This document shows, piece after piece, positions 17,682 to 26,213 of a stretch of DNA of 64,000 nucleotides. Location of the stretch: contig NZ_CP080429.1 in assembly GCF_019613795.1 (NCBI RefSeq), positions 1,455,501 to 1,519,500 of the forward strand, read 5' to 3'. The number at the start of each line of letters is the position of its first letter. The stretch's first letter is position 1. Source of the DNA: Flavobacterium litorale (GTDB lineage Bacteria; Bacteroidota; Bacteroidia; Flavobacteriales; Flavobacteriaceae). The notes beneath the pieces were generated by a model. That model was not told the origin of the DNA. It worked only from the letters and a program-made list of their open reading frames with translations, and did not search any database. Made by a program: the position numbers and the translations under genes.

Positions 17682-18263
17682 ATGCCGAGAGTAGAAACAT
17701 TTAATAAAGAGTTAGTATTGAAACAAGCTACAGCCGTATTTCACGATAAGGGTTACAATGCTACGTCGATGCAGGACTTGGTGGATGCTACTGGTTTGAA
17801 CAGATCTAGCCTATACAATTCGTTCGGGAGTAAACTGGATTTGTATATGGAATGTTTAAAAAGCTACCAAGATGGGTACATGCTAAAAATATCGGAGGTA
17901 TTGCAAAAAGCGGAAAACTCCCTAAATGCTATTGAGCTTATTTTTGATTTGTATTTGCAGGATACTATTAACGACCCTGATGATAGGGGGTGTATGCTAA
18001 CAAATTGCAAATCTGAGATGGCACATCATGAGGCGTGTATTACTAAGTTTTTAAACAGGAATCAAGAAACATTTTTGGCTCTACTAGAAGATTTGGTTGC
18101 TAAAGGGCAACGAGAAGGGGGGGTAAATGATAACAGAACTCCAAAGGAATATGCCTTGTATTTGTTTTCGTCCATACAAGGATTTAGAACAATAGGAATT
18201 TTAATATCAAATAAAAACGACTTACAAAGTGTTATAAACACAACAATACAAACATTAATTTAA
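17682..18263 (+). CDS. TetR/AcrR family transcriptional regulator
   Basis: This 193-residue protein has an N-terminal TetR helix-turn-helix at about residues 8-55 (LKQATAVFHDKGYNATSMQD, then TGLNRSSLYNSFGSKLDLY) and an unrelated ligand-binding C-terminal half. The start is ATG at 17682; the frame is open further upstream, but that would run through the promoter and operator. It probably represses itself and the following SDR gene through matching palindromes. The coding sequence contains a run of seven G at 18117-18123 (Gly-Gly codons), a possible slippage site in an AT-rich genome. The ligand is unknown. Confidence 0.92.
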   Translation: MPRVETFNKELVLKQATAVFHDKGYNATSMQDLVDATGLNRSSLYNSFGSKLDLYMECLKSYQDGYMLKISEVLQKAENSLNAIELIFDLYLQDTINDPDDRGCMLTNCKSEMAHHEACITKFLNRNQETFLALLEDLVAKGQREGGVNDNRTPKEYALYLFSSIQGFRTIGILISNKNDLQSVINTTIQTLI

Positions 18264-18275
18264 ATTTTTTTTAAT

Positions 18276-18299
18276 CAAATTTGAAACGAACGTTTCAAA
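18276..18299 (+). promoter_or_regulatory. Palindromic operator upstream of the SDR gene
   Basis: TTGAAACG-AA-CGTTTCAA at 18281-18298 is a perfect inverted repeat, extendable to 9-base arms. It has the same arms and 2-base spacer as the copy before the TetR gene and overlaps a near-consensus -7 element, CAAATTTG (18276-18283). Confidence 0.75.
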
Positions 18300-18313
18300 A
18301 TAAAAGCGTAATC

Positions 18314-19063
18314 ATGAGTAAACTAAGAAACAAAGTCGCTATTATAACAGGCGCAAACAGCGGAATTGGTTTAGCAACAGCTAAACTCTATTTAAAAGAA
18401 GGTGCAAAAGTGGTGCTTTCTGGACGACGACAAGAAGCATTAGATGAAGTTGCCAAAGATTTAACAGGCGATTTTATAACCGTTTTAGCAGATGTTGCTA
18501 AACCCGAAGATAACGTTAGGCTTATTAACGAGGCAACAAACCATTTTGGTAAAATAGACATCCTGTTTTTAAATGCGGGTATAGCACCTCCTACGCCAAC
18601 TAATGAAATTACAGAAAGCCATTATGATGAGGTTTTTAATACCAATGTAAAAGGACCCATATTGGCTGTTAAAGCCGCACTACCTCATATAAACGATGGG
18701 GGTACTATTTTATTTACAAGCTCTATTGTTAATCAAAAAGCATTTGATGGCTTTGGGGTATACTCGGCAACCAAAGGTGCCTTGAGCGCTTTTGCACGTG
18801 TACTAGGGTCGGAAGTTAAATCCAGAAAAATACGCGTAAATACAATAGCCCCGGGACCTATTGAAACGCCTATTTATGGTAAAATGGGATTGCCACAAGA
18901 TGTGCTTGATAGTATAGGCGAAGATTTTGCAGCTCAAGTGCCTTTAGGTAGGTTTGGAGCTTCGGAAGAAATTGCTGCCACAGCTTTATTCTTAGTTTCG
19001 GACGATGCATCGTACATTAACGGTGTTGAAATAGAAGTTGATGGAGGATTGAGCCAGTTATAA
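18314..19063 (+). CDS. Short-chain dehydrogenase/reductase
   Basis: This 249-residue classical SDR has the nucleotide-binding TGANSGIG at 12-19, NAG at 87-89, catalytic Ser in the SSIVN segment at 136-140 and the YxxxK pair Tyr150/Lys154 (YSATK). The fold predicts an NAD(P)H-linked oxidoreductase in the cytoplasm, with unknown substrate. The ATG at 18314 is used because the upstream frame lies inside the operator. It follows the TetR gene by about 50 bases and carries the TetR palindrome, so it is the likely induced target. Regulator plus SDR pairs like this commonly answer to a small toxic or foreign compound. Confidence 0.92.
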   Translation: MSKLRNKVAIITGANSGIGLATAKLYLKEGAKVVLSGRRQEALDEVAKDLTGDFITVLADVAKPEDNVRLINEATNHFGKIDILFLNAGIAPPTPTNEITESHYDEVFNTNVKGPILAVKAALPHINDGGTILFTSSIVNQKAFDGFGVYSATKGALSAFARVLGSEVKSRKIRVNTIAPGPIETPIYGKMGLPQDVLDSIGEDFAAQVPLGRFGASEEIAATALFLVSDDASYINGVEIEVDGGLSQL

Positions 19064-19082
19064 ATCGTTTTCAATAATTATA

Positions 19083-19120
19083 TAGTCTCAGTTTAATTTT
19101 AGTTAAACTGAGGCTTTTTT
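19083..19120 (+). terminator. Terminator after the SDR gene
   Basis: Stem CTCAGTTTAA/TTAAACTGAG (19087-19096 and 19103-19112) followed by GC and a T-run. Confidence 0.85.
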
Positions 19121-19263
19121 GTTTTGGATAATAGTAACAGTTCTTAAAAAAAGAACAACGTAACCTAACCAATAGCTATGTAATTTAACAACAATTGTGA
19201 TTTTACCGTATTTTATAATACCCAGTTTTTAAGTAACTTGCCAAGCACATAAATGGTTACTGC

Positions 19264-19893
19264 ATGATAAGTACAAAAAGCATTCATTTTTCTTACGGAA
19301 AAGGCACCAATTTTACGTTTCCCGATGTAGCAATACAACGTGGCGAAACACTCCTTATAACAGGAGGGTCCGGTAAAGGTAAAACTACGTTACTACATTT
19401 ATTGGGCGGTTTAATAAAACCAAAATCGGGCGATATACATATTGAAGATGTTAATATAGCAAAACTTTCAGATAAAAAGCTAGACCATTTTCGAGGTAAG
19501 AATATCGGGTTGGTATTGCAGCAATCGTATTTCGTAGAATCGCTAAGTGTTTTAGAAAATGTTGTTTTGGCATCGTGGTTGGCAACAGGTAAACAAGCCA
19601 CTCAAAAAGCACAACAATTACTAACCCAACTCGGCTTAGAAGACCAAATACAAAAGTTACCCTCACAATTAAGTATAGGGCAGCAACAACGGGTATCTAT
19701 AGCACGCGCTATTATAAACGAACCCAAATTGCTTTTGGCAGATGAGCCTACGTCGAGTCTTGATGACGAAAATGCGTTTATCGTAGCCAATATGCTTTCG
19801 GGCTTGGCAAAACAGTATGGGGCCGCACTTATTATTGTAACGCACGACCAGAGGTTGAAAGATCGTTTTTCGAACCAAATAACATTACTATGA
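19264..19893 (+). CDS. ABC transporter ATP-binding protein (MacB/LolD type)
   Basis: This 209-residue ATPase has Walker A GGSGKGKTT at 34-42, the ABC signature LSIGQQQR at 136-143, Walker B LLLADEP at 156-162 and a switch histidine in IVTHDQ. The type is that of LolD/MacB ATPases, which pair with FtsX-like permeases and act by mechanotransmission rather than classical transport. Its stop overlaps the permease start by four bases (ATGA). It heads a five-gene operon. The 200 bases upstream hold a 6-base inverted repeat (GTTCTT at 19140, AAGAAC at 19151) but no clear TAnnTTTG. Confidence 0.93.
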   Translation: MISTKSIHFSYGKGTNFTFPDVAIQRGETLLITGGSGKGKTTLLHLLGGLIKPKSGDIHIEDVNIAKLSDKKLDHFRGKNIGLVLQQSYFVESLSVLENVVLASWLATGKQATQKAQQLLTQLGLEDQIQKLPSQLSIGQQQRVSIARAIINEPKLLLADEPTSSLDDENAFIVANMLSGLAKQYGAALIIVTHDQRLKDRFSNQITLL

Positions 19894-21278
19894 TTACAAA
19901 AATAGCTTGGAAAAACATTTGGTTTAAGCCCCTTAATACATTGCTTAGTATTATACTACTAACGGCTAGTGTAGCTATTATTACACTACTAATACTGTTA
20001 CAAGAGCAGTTTGAGAAGAAATTTAATAGTAATATAGATGGTATTGATTTAGTTATTGGCGCACAAGGTAGCCCACTGCAATTAATACTATCGTCCGTAT
20101 ATCAGGTAGATGCGCCCACAGGAAATATTAGTTATACAGAGGCAAAACAATGGATGAACCATCCGTTTGTAGAAACCGCTATACCATTAGCATTTGGCGA
20201 TAATTATAAAGGTTTCCGTATAGTAGGTACTACACCTGAATATTTAAAGAAATACAACGCTGAAATAGCGCAAGGTAAAGTTTTCGATAAAAATTTTGAG
20301 GTAGTAGTAGGGAGCGAAGTAGCCAAAAAAATGCAATTAAAATTGGGCGATACTTTTTTTGGTTCGCATGGCGATAGCGAAGAGGGCGAAGTGCACGACG
20401 ACCAAGCCTATGTAGTAGTAGGTATTGCTACCGAAACAGGTAAAGTTGCCGATAATTTAATATTGTGTAATGTACAAAGTGTTTGGGCAATGCACGATCA
20501 CGATCATGAAGGACACGACCATGGCGACCATGAAGAGCATGATCATGATGCACACAATCATGATGAAGCACATAATCACAATCACGACGAGGATAACCAT
20601 AAAGGGGATAATCACGACCATGATGATACCCAAGTAGCAGCTTTGCACGATACACACAACCACGACGATCACGATCATGAAGGGCATAGTCATGATGCAC
20701 ATGACCACGACAAACCAATAAGCGAAGAGGGGAAAGAAATAACTGCTGTGCTCGTAAAAATGAAAAATAAAATGGCAATTTTCTCGTGGCAACGTATGAT
20801 ACCCATGAATACCAAAATGCAAGCAGCATCGCCAGGGTTAGAAATTAACCGATTATTCTCATTATTTGGTATTGGCTTACAAGCCTTACAATACCTAGCC
20901 TACGGTATCATGCTCATCTCAGGTATTAGTATTTTTATAGCACTGTACAACACGTTAAAAGAAAGAAAATACGAATTTGCTTTATTACGCGTTAACGGAG
21001 CAAGCCGTTTCCAATTACTAGCACTAGTACTTATAGAAAGTTTACTTTTGTGTATTACGGGCTTTTTATTTGGAACGATTGTTGGAAGAATAGCATTAAT
21101 GCTAATTTCGGGCTCATCGGAAGAAGAGTTTAAAATGACTTTCAACCCCATGGAATTTGTTTGGGATAAGGAAGGCTATTTATTTCTGCTTACTATTGCA
21201 GTAGGTGTTATTGCAGCCGTTATACCAGCCGTAAAAGCATACAGTTTAAACATATCAAAAACACTCGCAAATGCGTAA
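19890..21278 (+). CDS. FtsX-like ABC permease with histidine-rich periplasmic insertion
   Basis: This 462-residue protein has the MacB/LolC topology: TM1 at about 15-37, a large periplasmic domain, and three C-terminal helices (about 335-360, 375-400 and 430-450). Inside the periplasmic domain, residues about 202-275 form a stretch with roughly 25 histidines alternating with Asp, Glu, Asn and Gly (HDHDHEGHDHGDHEE and similar). That is typical of Zn2+, Ni2+ or Cu2+ binding. With the adjacent ATPase and DUF3299-like protein it resembles, from memory, a Zur-regulated zinc ABC system of Vibrio (zrg). The permease part is certain; metal handling is inferred. Confidence 0.9.
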   Translation: MITKIAWKNIWFKPLNTLLSIILLTASVAIITLLILLQEQFEKKFNSNIDGIDLVIGAQGSPLQLILSSVYQVDAPTGNISYTEAKQWMNHPFVETAIPLAFGDNYKGFRIVGTTPEYLKKYNAEIAQGKVFDKNFEVVVGSEVAKKMQLKLGDTFFGSHGDSEEGEVHDDQAYVVVGIATETGKVADNLILCNVQSVWAMHDHDHEGHDHGDHEEHDHDAHNHDEAHNHNHDEDNHKGDNHDHDDTQVAALHDTHNHDDHDHEGHSHDAHDHDKPISEEGKEITAVLVKMKNKMAIFSWQRMIPMNTKMQAASPGLEINRLFSLFGIGLQALQYLAYGIMLISGISIFIALYNTLKERKYEFALLRVNGASRFQLLALVLIESLLLCITGFLFGTIVGRIALMLISGSSEEEFKMTFNPMEFVWDKEGYLFLLTIAVGVIAAVIPAVKAYSLNISKTLANA

Positions 21279-21777
21279 AACATTTTTTATAATAACAACA
21301 CTTATACTATCAGGTTTTTTCCTTACGGCATTAAGTACACCACAAAGTACCAGTGCGGGGCATTCGTATAGTATCATAAATTCAACCCCTTCAGTTTTTG
21401 CCGATACGTTAAGTTGGAAACTATTGGGGCGTATACAATACGAAAAAAAGCCAAGTAAAGAGTACCCAGAAGGGGTAATGTACCCAAAAATAAACAGTAC
21501 ATTAAAAACAAAAAATAAAAAAGAAATTGTAATGAGCGGCTTTATTATCCCTATCGATAATAAAAATTATGCGCTTAGTAAAAATGTATTTGCTGCTTGC
21601 TTTTTTTGCGGACAGGCAGGACCAGAAACCATTATGGGTATTAAGTTTAAAGATGCATCAGTTCGGCTAAAAACCGACCAATATGTAACCTTAAAAGGAA
21701 CTTTCCGTTATAACGATTCGGATGTAGACGATTGGATATACCATATAGAAAATGCTATTATTGTAAAAGGTAAATAA
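21271..21777 (+). CDS. DUF3299-like exported protein with CxxC motif
   Basis: This 168-residue protein has an N-terminal signal (MRKTFFIITTLILSGFFLTA). A beta-rich domain follows, with MSGFIIPID near 88-96, the AACFFCGQAGPE segment with Cys110 and Cys113, and VTLKGTF. This matches the DUF3299 pattern of small periplasmic proteins found beside FtsX-type ABC permeases. The CxxC could bind metal or form a disulfide. It overlaps the permease gene by eight bases, so it is made with it, and its stop overlaps the next start (TAATG). Confidence 0.78.
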   Translation: MRKTFFIITTLILSGFFLTALSTPQSTSAGHSYSIINSTPSVFADTLSWKLLGRIQYEKKPSKEYPEGVMYPKINSTLKTKNKKEIVMSGFIIPIDNKNYALSKNVFAACFFCGQAGPETIMGIKFKDASVRLKTDQYVTLKGTFRYNDSDVDDWIYHIENAIIVKGK

Positions 21778-22466
21778 TGCGAATAGTAAATAAAGAAACT
21801 ATTTTTTTTGACTTAGATCATACCTTATGGGATTTCGAAAAAAACTCGGCATTGGCTTTCGATACCATTTTACAAAAGCACAATATTCCAGTTAATGTAC
21901 CCGATTTTGTAACACAATACGTACCCATTAATTTACGGTACTGGAAACTGTATCGTGACGGTAATATTAACCAGCAGGAACTACGATACAACAGATTAAA
22001 AGAGGTATTTGATATTTTAGAGTATACTGTAGAAGATGCGATGATAAATACCTTATCGCAAGACTATATTAAGCACTTGCCTTTAAATAACCATTTATAT
22101 GATGGAGCTATTGAGGTGTTAGAGTATTTAGCACCAAAATACGATTTGCACATTATTACCAATGGTTTCCAAGAAGTGCAGGACACCAAATTGAAAAACT
22201 CAAATATTCAGCATTACTTTAAAACAGTAACCAACTCTGAGTTGGCAGGGTGTAAAAAACCACACCGTTGTATTTTCGAATTTGCCCTTAAACTTGCCAA
22301 TGCCCAAAAACAAACCAGTATTATGATAGGCGATAGCATTGAAGCCGACATACAAGGCGCACTCGATTTTGGCTTGGATGCTATTTACTTTAATGAATTT
22401 AATAACGAAACCCCCACCAATATTAAGCAAGTAAACCACTTGCTCGATCTTAAAAACATACTATAG
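21777..22466 (+). CDS. HAD family nucleotidase, YjjG type
   Basis: This 229-residue protein has the HAD motif I FFDLDHT at 10-16 (nucleophile Asp12), a helical cap, motif II in HIITNG, motif III Lys in GCKKPH and motif IV MIGDSIEADIQGA. The long spacing and the DLDHTLWDFEKNS start match the YjjG branch, which dephosphorylates noncanonical or pyrimidine nucleoside monophosphates. It is coupled to the DUF3299-like gene by a TAATG overlap, although a direct role in the ABC system is not obvious. Confidence 0.85.
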   Translation: MRIVNKETIFFDLDHTLWDFEKNSALAFDTILQKHNIPVNVPDFVTQYVPINLRYWKLYRDGNINQQELRYNRLKEVFDILEYTVEDAMINTLSQDYIKHLPLNNHLYDGAIEVLEYLAPKYDLHIITNGFQEVQDTKLKNSNIQHYFKTVTNSELAGCKKPHRCIFEFALKLANAQKQTSIMIGDSIEADIQGALDFGLDAIYFNEFNNETPTNIKQVNHLLDLKNIL

Positions 22467-22472
22467 CACACT

Positions 22473-23198
22473 ATGAGAAAATTTATATCCTTATTCCTTA
22501 TCTTAATTACAACATCGGCTTTCTCACAAAATATAAGTGATTACCAGTATTTAATTGTACCCAAAAAATTTGATTTTCAGAAAAAAGCGGGTCAGTATAA
22601 CTTAAATCAACTCCTTAAAGGTATTTTCGATAAAAAAGGATTTGTTACCTTTTATCCTGAAGACAAATTACCTGATGAGTTATACTTTGATAAATGTAAA
22701 GCATTGTATGCGGAGTTAGTAGACGATTCGGGTATGCTTACCACAGCGGTAAGCATCAGGATTAAAGATTGCTGGGATAGAGAGGTATTTATCTCTGAAA
22801 AAGGAATTAGTAAGGAAAAAGATATTCAACGCGGTTACTACGAAGCCCTGCGCAAAGCATCGTATTCTTTGGATGCGCTTGTTTACGAATACAACGGGTC
22901 TAATGCTAAAAATGTTGCTCAACCTACAAAAGAGACTGCAAAAACGGCTGAACCTGAAAATGCTGTGGATAGTAACGGTAATTTAACCCTATACGGGCAG
23001 CCCATACGTAACGGTTATCAGTTGGTAGATAGTACGCCTAAAGTAGTTTTAAAAATATATAATACATCGCAACCCGATGTTTACATAGGAGTTATGGGTG
23101 ATAGAAGCGGGGTAGTATTTAAAAAGGGGGGCAGTTGGTTTTTTGAGTTTTACGAAAACGAAAAACTAATTAGCGAAAAACTAGATATTAAGCTTTAA
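22473..23198 (+). CDS. Exported protein of unknown function
   Basis: This 241-residue protein begins with a signal peptide (MRKFISLFLILITTSAFSQ). The rest is a soluble mixed fold: an N-terminal domain around DYQYLIVPKKFDFQKKAGQY to RKASYSLDALVYEY, a low-complexity linker (about 150-170, rich in Ala, Lys, Thr, Glu) and a short C-terminal beta domain. I recognise similar proteins only as conserved flavobacterial hypotheticals. It starts six bases after the HAD gene and ends the operon. A run of eight G (23206-23213) separates it from convergent rarA. Confidence 0.65.
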   Translation: MRKFISLFLILITTSAFSQNISDYQYLIVPKKFDFQKKAGQYNLNQLLKGIFDKKGFVTFYPEDKLPDELYFDKCKALYAELVDDSGMLTTAVSIRIKDCWDREVFISEKGISKEKDIQRGYYEALRKASYSLDALVYEYNGSNAKNVAQPTKETAKTAEPENAVDSNGNLTLYGQPIRNGYQLVDSTPKVVLKIYNTSQPDVYIGVMGDRSGVVFKKGGSWFFEFYENEKLISEKLDIKL

Positions 23199-23215
23199 AA
23201 GTTAAGGGGGGGGTA

Positions 23216-24493
23216 CTAATATCCATATTTACCTTTCCACCTGTTTTTTAAAAAGTCACGGGTACTGTTTTCCCTACTATTACTTCCAGGGTCATACAAT
23301 TTTGTGTTGGCTATTTCGTCAGGCAAAAATTCCTGTTCAGCAAAATTATTGGTGTAATCATGTGCGTATTTGTACTCATCACCATATCCCAATTCCTTCA
23401 TTAATTTAGTAGGCGCATTGCGTAAGTGTAGTGGTATAGGCAAATCGCCAGTTTGTTTTACCAGTTGCTGCGCTTTACCAATTGCCATATAGGTGGCGTT
23501 GCTTTTTGGCGATGTTGCTAAGTATACCGCACATTGGCTCAAAATAATCCGCGATTCTGGATAACCAATAGTCGATACCGCTTGAAAAGTATTGTTCGCC
23601 ATAATTAATGCCGTTGGGTTAGCATTCCCAATATCCTCACTTGCCAATATAAGCATGCGTCGGGCTATAAACTTTAAATCTTCGCCACCTTCAATCATAC
23701 GAGCTAACCAATATACAGCTCCATTAGGGTCACTGCCTCGCATCGATTTTATAAATGCCGATACGATATCGTAATGTTGTTCGCCTGTTTTATCATAAAG
23801 TACCGTATGCTTCTGCGCAAGCTGCATTACTTTATCATTAGTAATTTCAATCGTATCGCCATCCGTAGCATTAATTACAAGTTCAAAAACGTTAAGTAAC
23901 TTTCTGCCATCGCCACCCGATAATCGTAAGAGGGCTTCGGTTTCCTTTAGCGTGATGTTTTTTTGTTGCAGTACTTCATCTTTTTCCATAGCCCGATGCA
24001 GTAATGCCTCTAAATCTTCTCGTGAAAACGGATTTAGTACGTATACCTGACATCTTGACAATAGGGCGGGTATTACCTCAAAACTCGGGTTTTCGGTAGT
24101 AGCCCCAATAAGTGTAACCCATCCTTTTTCAACGGCTGCTAGTAAAGAGTCTTGTTGCGATTTGCTAAAACGGTGTATCTCATCAATAAACAAAATAGGA
24201 TTTTTAGCCGTAAAAAGCCCACCGCTTTGTTTCGCTTTTTCAATTACTTCGCGTACCTCTTTTACACCCGAGTTAATAGCACTCAGCACATAAAAGGGGC
24301 GTTTGGACTCTTCCGCCATAATTTGGGCTAGGGTGGTTTTACCCGTTCCTGGAGGTCCCCAAAGGAGTAACGATGGTATTATGCCTTTTGCAATTTGATG
24401 GGTTAACGAGCCTTGTGGTCCTACCAAATGCTGCTGACTGATGTATTCAGATAAGTTTTGTGGGCGTATGCGTTCTGCTAAAGGTGCTTCCAT
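23216..24493 (-). CDS. rarA: Replication-associated recombination protein RarA (MgsA)
   Basis: RarA is an AAA+ ATPase acting at stalled replication forks. The 425-residue protein has Walker A GPPGTGKTT at 46-54, Walker B LFIDEIHRF, sensor 1 ATTENPSFEV and the arginine region around LLSRCQVYVL. The C-terminal clamp-loader-like oligomerisation part holds RGSDPNGAVYWLARMIEGGED and ARRMLILASEDIGNA. Length is normal. It is convergent with the ABC operon and divergent from the rhomboid gene. Confidence 0.95.
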   Translation of the reverse strand: MEAPLAERIRPQNLSEYISQQHLVGPQGSLTHQIAKGIIPSLLLWGPPGTGKTTLAQIMAEESKRPFYVLSAINSGVKEVREVIEKAKQSGGLFTAKNPILFIDEIHRFSKSQQDSLLAAVEKGWVTLIGATTENPSFEVIPALLSRCQVYVLNPFSREDLEALLHRAMEKDEVLQQKNITLKETEALLRLSGGDGRKLLNVFELVINATDGDTIEITNDKVMQLAQKHTVLYDKTGEQHYDIVSAFIKSMRGSDPNGAVYWLARMIEGGEDLKFIARRMLILASEDIGNANPTALIMANNTFQAVSTIGYPESRIILSQCAVYLATSPKSNATYMAIGKAQQLVKQTGDLPIPLHLRNAPTKLMKELGYGDEYKYAHDYTNNFAEQEFLPDEIANTKLYDPGSNSRENSTRDFLKNRWKGKYGY

Positions 24494-24588
24494 ACCGTAA
24501 AATTACACATTATGACAAAATTGCACGATATAAAAAGTGGTTAAATTCTTGACTAACCAATACCATATTCAATATAACTTTACATGCC

Positions 24589-25383
24589 GTGAACGATAAT
24601 CGCTTTAAATTCTCCACATCAGTATTTGCTTGGCCACTCTATTTTGTGTTGGCATTATGGGTAGTGTATTGGATAGAAATAAGAGTTCCTATTGACCTTA
24701 GCCATTATGGCGTATACCCTCGAACTTTAAAAGGATTACGAGGCATTATTTTTAGTCCTTTTTTACACGGTGGTTTGGAACATCTGTATAATAACTCCAT
24801 AGCTTTACTAGTACTCGTTGCTGCATTACGCTATTTTTATCGTAAACATGCGTTGCAGGTTATGGGGTACGGTATTTTGTTATCGGGTACTATTACATGG
24901 ATTATTGCTAGGGATGCGTACCACATTGGGGCGAGCGGACTTATATATGTATTGGTAAGTTTTATGTTTTTTAAAGGTATACAAACAGGGTATTACCGTT
25001 TGGTGGCTTTATCGTTAACCATAATCATGCTATATGGCGGAATGATATGGTATGTTTTTCCTGATGTAGAAAAAGGTATATCGTGGGAAGGGCATTTGGC
25101 AGGTTTAATTACAGGTTTAATTTTCTCTCGATGGTATGATGCTCCCGATTACCAAAAACCGATAACCTATGATTGGCAAAAACCTGATTTTAACCCTGAA
25201 GATGACCCATTTATGAAACGGTTTGATGAAAACGGGAACTTTGTAAACCCACCAAAACCAGCACCAGAGGAGGTAGATTTGCAAGAACCTACATCTGCTA
25301 CTATGCCACGTATAACTGTTGTATATACGTATACTAAAAACGATGATGTAGAAGAAGAGCAAGATACTAATGATGAATTATAG
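24589..25383 (+). CDS. Rhomboid family intramembrane serine protease
   Basis: This 264-residue inner-membrane protein has a catalytic Ser116 in GASG (114-117), a catalytic His169 in WEGHLAG, and the upstream HGGLEHLYNNS segment at about 60-70 that supplies the usual HxxxN. About six helices span residues 13-180; a proline-rich cytoplasmic tail follows. The start is GTG at 24589; the ATG five bases earlier is in another frame and hits a stop after two codons. Substrate unknown. It lies between rarA and rlmB with no obvious operon partner. Confidence 0.92.
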   Translation: MNDNRFKFSTSVFAWPLYFVLALWVVYWIEIRVPIDLSHYGVYPRTLKGLRGIIFSPFLHGGLEHLYNNSIALLVLVAALRYFYRKHALQVMGYGILLSGTITWIIARDAYHIGASGLIYVLVSFMFFKGIQTGYYRLVALSLTIIMLYGGMIWYVFPDVEKGISWEGHLAGLITGLIFSRWYDAPDYQKPITYDWQKPDFNPEDDPFMKRFDENGNFVNPPKPAPEEVDLQEPTSATMPRITVVYTYTKNDDVEEEQDTNDEL

Positions 25384-25427
25384 CTAGAGTATAATTCAAT
25401 CTTTTTAAAACCTGAACTTTCCTATTT

Positions 25428-26162
25428 TTATCTTCTTTGTCGTACCGTTTCGTACAAAAATGCACCGCAAGCTACCGATACATTTAACGATGAAATACTA
25501 CCAAACATGGGTAGCTTTGCTTTATTATCTACTATTTTAAGTACTGATGGATTAACGCCCCTGTCTTCCGAACCCATTATTATGGCTAAAGGTTCGTTAA
25601 AATTAATATCATAAATAGTATCGTCTGTTTTTTCGGTAGCAGCAACGGTTTTAATACCTGAGCCCTGAAAATGGAATATAGCATCCTTAATATGTTCTAC
25701 CTTACAGATGGGCACATTAAATACAGCACCAGCCGATGTTTTTACGGTATCGCCATTTACAGGTGCCGAGCCTTGTTTCTGGACAATAATACCATCTACA
25801 CCTGTACACTCTGCTGTACGAATAATGGCACCAAAGTTACGCGCATCCGATATTTGGTCGAGCACTAAAAATAAAGGGGTTTTACCGCTTTCTAACACTT
25901 GCTCTACCAATGTTTCAAGGTCATGAAACGATACAGGAGCAATGGTTGCCACAGCACCTTGGTGGTTATTTGGTGTAAGGCGGTTTAGTTTCTCTACAGG
26001 TACATAGCTAAAGTTAATGCTGTTGCGTTTTAGTACCTTCATAAGGTCGCGCATCAATTCGCCCTGTGCTTCTTTCTGTACAAAAACTTTATCTATTTCT
26101 TTGCCTGCCTGTATAGCTTCTATAATGGCGCGTATCCCGAATATTTGGTGCTCTTTTTCCAT
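25428..26162 (-). CDS. rlmB: 23S rRNA 2'-O-methyltransferase RlmB (SpoU/SPOUT family)
   Basis: RlmB methylates the 2'-OH of G2251 in the 23S rRNA P loop using SAM. The 244-residue protein has an N-terminal substrate-binding domain (HQIFGIRAIIEAIQAG) and the SPOUT knot motifs: DARNFGAIIRTAE, IIMGSEDRGV and LPMFGSISSLNVSVACG. A related rRNA 2'-O position cannot be excluded by sequence alone. The promoter element TATATTTG on the minus strand ends only five bases before the ATG, so the mRNA may be leaderless. Confidence 0.92.
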   Translation of the reverse strand: MEKEHQIFGIRAIIEAIQAGKEIDKVFVQKEAQGELMRDLMKVLKRNSINFSYVPVEKLNRLTPNNHQGAVATIAPVSFHDLETLVEQVLESGKTPLFLVLDQISDARNFGAIIRTAECTGVDGIIVQKQGSAPVNGDTVKTSAGAVFNVPICKVEHIKDAIFHFQGSGIKTVAATEKTDDTIYDINFNEPLAIIMGSEDRGVNPSVLKIVDNKAKLPMFGSISSLNVSVACGAFLYETVRQRR

Positions 26163-26166
26163 AGCG

Positions 26167-26174
26167 CAAATATA
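26167..26174 (-). promoter_or_regulatory. TAnnTTTG element directly upstream of rlmB
   Basis: TATATTTG on the minus strand, ending at 26167 while the ATG is at 26162-26160. If used, transcription would start at about the first codon. Confidence 0.4.
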
Positions 26175-26213
26175 GTAATTTGCTTAGTGCAAACAGTAAC
26201 TATATGCTATGTG

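Noticed and set aside
20428..20829. Two long minus-strand ORFs opposite the His-rich region, and the region as a tandem DNA repeat or CRISPR-like array
   Set aside because: The open frames and repeats come from alternating CAC/CAT and GAC/GAT/GAA codons of the His-rich loop; units are irregular and in frame.
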